In this document: in pieces, positions 63,038-64,000 of the stretch
Numbering within the stretch: the first letter of the stretch is position 1
Layout: each line of letters begins with the position of its first letter
Assembly (NCBI RefSeq): GCF_030758345.1
Contig: NZ_JAVAMO010000003.1
Span: 1 to 64,000 of the forward strand
Reading direction: 5' to 3'
Origin: Ruegeria discodermiae
GTDB taxonomy: Bacteria > Pseudomonadota > Alphaproteobacteria > Rhodobacterales > Rhodobacteraceae
Length of the DNA: 64,000 nucleotides
Made by a program: the position numbers and the translations under genes
Notes under the pieces: generated by a model
What the model saw: only the letters and a program-made list of their open reading frames with translations
The model's database searches: none
Told to the model about the DNA's origin: nothing

Positions 63038-63150
63038 TTTCAACTATAGCATGTGTCGATTTTGTTAGGAAATTCGCTGCTTTCCACTCCCCAGAAATAG
63101 TGAGGGGAAGTTTTCTAAGTTATTGAAGTACATTTTCGCACCCGCTCCAC

Positions 63151-63187
63151 AAAAAAAGTCAGCGAATCATCCGTGTGATTCGCTGAC
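63151..63187 (-). terminator. Intrinsic terminator of ccr
   Basis: A perfect 12-bp stem (63158-63169 with 63176-63187; GTCAGCGAATCA/TGATTCGCTGAC) with a 6-base loop is followed on the minus strand by seven T residues (complement of 63151-63157). This is the best terminator in the window and ends ccr transcription 30 bases after its stop. Confidence 0.9.
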
Positions 63188-63217
63188 CTTTGTAGTGGCG
63201 ATTGCCCTCGTGTCCGG

Positions 63218-64000
63218 TTAACGCCCGGCTTCCAGAACCTCTTCCAAGGTCCGCAGTCCGGTCTTGGGCGCTTGAACCAGAACCGACATGTTGCCAGGCT
63301 TGTGCTCGTTGCGCATCATCTTCATATGCGCCTCGGGCAGGTCGGCCCAAGTAAAGACCTCTGACATGCAGGGGTCAAGACGACGTTCCAGCATCAGCTT
63401 GTTGGCCGCTGCCGCCTGCTTGAGATGGGCGAAATGCGAGCCCTGCAGGCGTTTCTGGTGCATCCAGACATAGCGGACGTCAAAGGTCAGGTTGAAACCG
63501 GTGGTGCCGGCGCAGATCACGACCATGCCGCCCTTTTTGCAGACAAAGCTGGACACCGGGAAGGTCGCCTCGCCGGGATGTTCGAACACCATGTCGACAT
63601 TGTTGCCCTTGCCGGTGATATCCCAGATCGCCTTGCCGAATTTGCGCGCCTCTTTGAACCAGGTCGCATATTCGGGGCTGCCAACCTTCGGCAGCTGGCC
63701 CCAGCAGTTGAAATCCTTACGGTTCAGCACGCCCTTGGCGCCCAAGCCCATCACAAAGTCGCGCTTGTCCTCGTCCGAGATCACGCCGATTGCATTTGCA
63801 CCGGCAGTGTTGATCAGCTGGATCGCATAAGAGCCCAGACCACCCGACGCGCCCCAGACCAGAACGTTCTGGCCCGGCTTCAGGTCGTGAGGGTGGTGGC
63901 CAAACAGCATCCGATAGGCCGTGGCCAGCGTCAGCGTGTAACACGCCGCCTCTTCCCAGCTTAGGTGCTTGGGGCGGGGCATGAGCTGCTGCGCCTGCAC
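63218..64000 (-). CDS. ccr: Crotonyl-CoA carboxylase/reductase (3' part)
   Basis: The C-terminal 260 residues of a zinc-type medium-chain reductase; the 5' end lies beyond the window. CCR reductively carboxylates crotonyl-CoA to ethylmalonyl-CoA, the key step of the ethylmalonyl-CoA pathway for acetyl-CoA assimilation. The Rossmann motif VLVWGASGGLGSYAIQLI is present, followed by NRKDFNCWGQLPKVGS and the NVDMVFEHPGEATFPVS stretch specific to CCR. The final residues are RTLEEVLEAGR. It converges toward the quorum-sensing operon's promoter region but is on the same strand, separated by a strong terminator. Confidence 0.93.
   Translation of the reverse strand: MQAQQLMPRPKHLSWEEAACYTLTLATAYRMLFGHHPHDLKPGQNVLVWGASGGLGSYAIQLINTAGANAIGVISDEDKRDFVMGLGAKGVLNRKDFNCWGQLPKVGSPEYATWFKEARKFGKAIWDITGKGNNVDMVFEHPGEATFPVSSFVCKKGGMVVICAGTTGFNLTFDVRYVWMHQKRLQGSHFAHLKQAAAANKLMLERRLDPCMSEVFTWADLPEAHMKMMRNEHKPGNMSVLVQAPKTGLRTLEEVLEAGR

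Overview
The window is chromosomal DNA from a GC-rich alphaproteobacterium, most probably a marine Rhodobacteraceae (Roseobacter group, Ruegeria-like). The reasons are the protein families (class I lysyl-tRNA synthetase, TIGR02186 plus TauE pair, DUF5665, RpoHII-type sigma-32, crotonyl-CoA carboxylase/reductase next to luxR-luxI), alphaproteobacterial regulatory motifs (CtrA, Irr and FnrL-like boxes, a TGATCC-type sigma-E promoter) and frequent TTG/GTG starts. This placement is inference from family knowledge; no database was searched. I see no rRNA, tRNA, CRISPR array, insertion sequence or prophage.

Layout. 1-839 is gene-poor. 840-8000 carries a minus-strand series: DUF5665, a universal stress protein behind an FNR-like box, an ABM monooxygenase, an orphan ParA ATPase, a beta-helix GH28-like protein, DUF4864 and lysS; one plus-strand barrel-like protein interrupts it. 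8.2-13.8 kb holds TerB, dacB, nadD, MOSC, ettA and marC. 13.8-14.9 kb is an AT-rich one-gene insertion (DUF3800). 14.9-20.1 kb has a peptidoglycan-binding-domain protein, a small hypothetical, glutamine-dependent nadE, a periplasmic 19-unit MORN protein and an SDR. 20.19-22.3 kb is a leucine attenuator (leader peptide with mutually exclusive hairpins) driving a cupin gene and leuA. A lone NHLP-type RiPP precursor gene (22367-22708) follows, with no modification enzyme nearby, then cpdB.

25.1-30.7 kb is the rod-shape operon mreB-mreC-mreD-mrdA(PBP2)-rodA. 30.7-38.3 kb holds a hydroxyacid dehydrogenase, an M3 peptidase, a membrane-anchored MoeB/ThiF protein, dut, coaBC, and rpoH2-chaN with a probable sigma-E promoter. 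38.4-41.8 kb has cobU, a cobC-like phosphatase, a GST and comM. 41.8-50.3 kb is gshB-yraN-rsmI divergent from an lpoA-like lipoprotein, glnD and murJ, followed by a rhomboid protein that lacks its catalytic residues.

50.4-59.8 kb has trpS; a branched-chain amino-acid module (dehydrogenase, Lrp-type regulator, class IV aminotransferase) with a conspicuous repeated operator; a second stress protein; nfuA behind a perfect Irr-type palindrome; GFA-tsaB-rimI; a BMP-type binding protein; and TauE/TIGR02186. The right end holds a RecD-like helicase and a small protein-luxR-luxI quorum-sensing operon preceded by an exact CtrA box. It ends inside ccr, which has a strong terminator.

The strongest candidates for undescribed biology are the orphan RiPP precursor, the apparently leaderless Leu attenuator that also captures a cupin gene, the CtrA-box-controlled small protein-luxR-luxI operon, and the rhomboid pseudoprotease.
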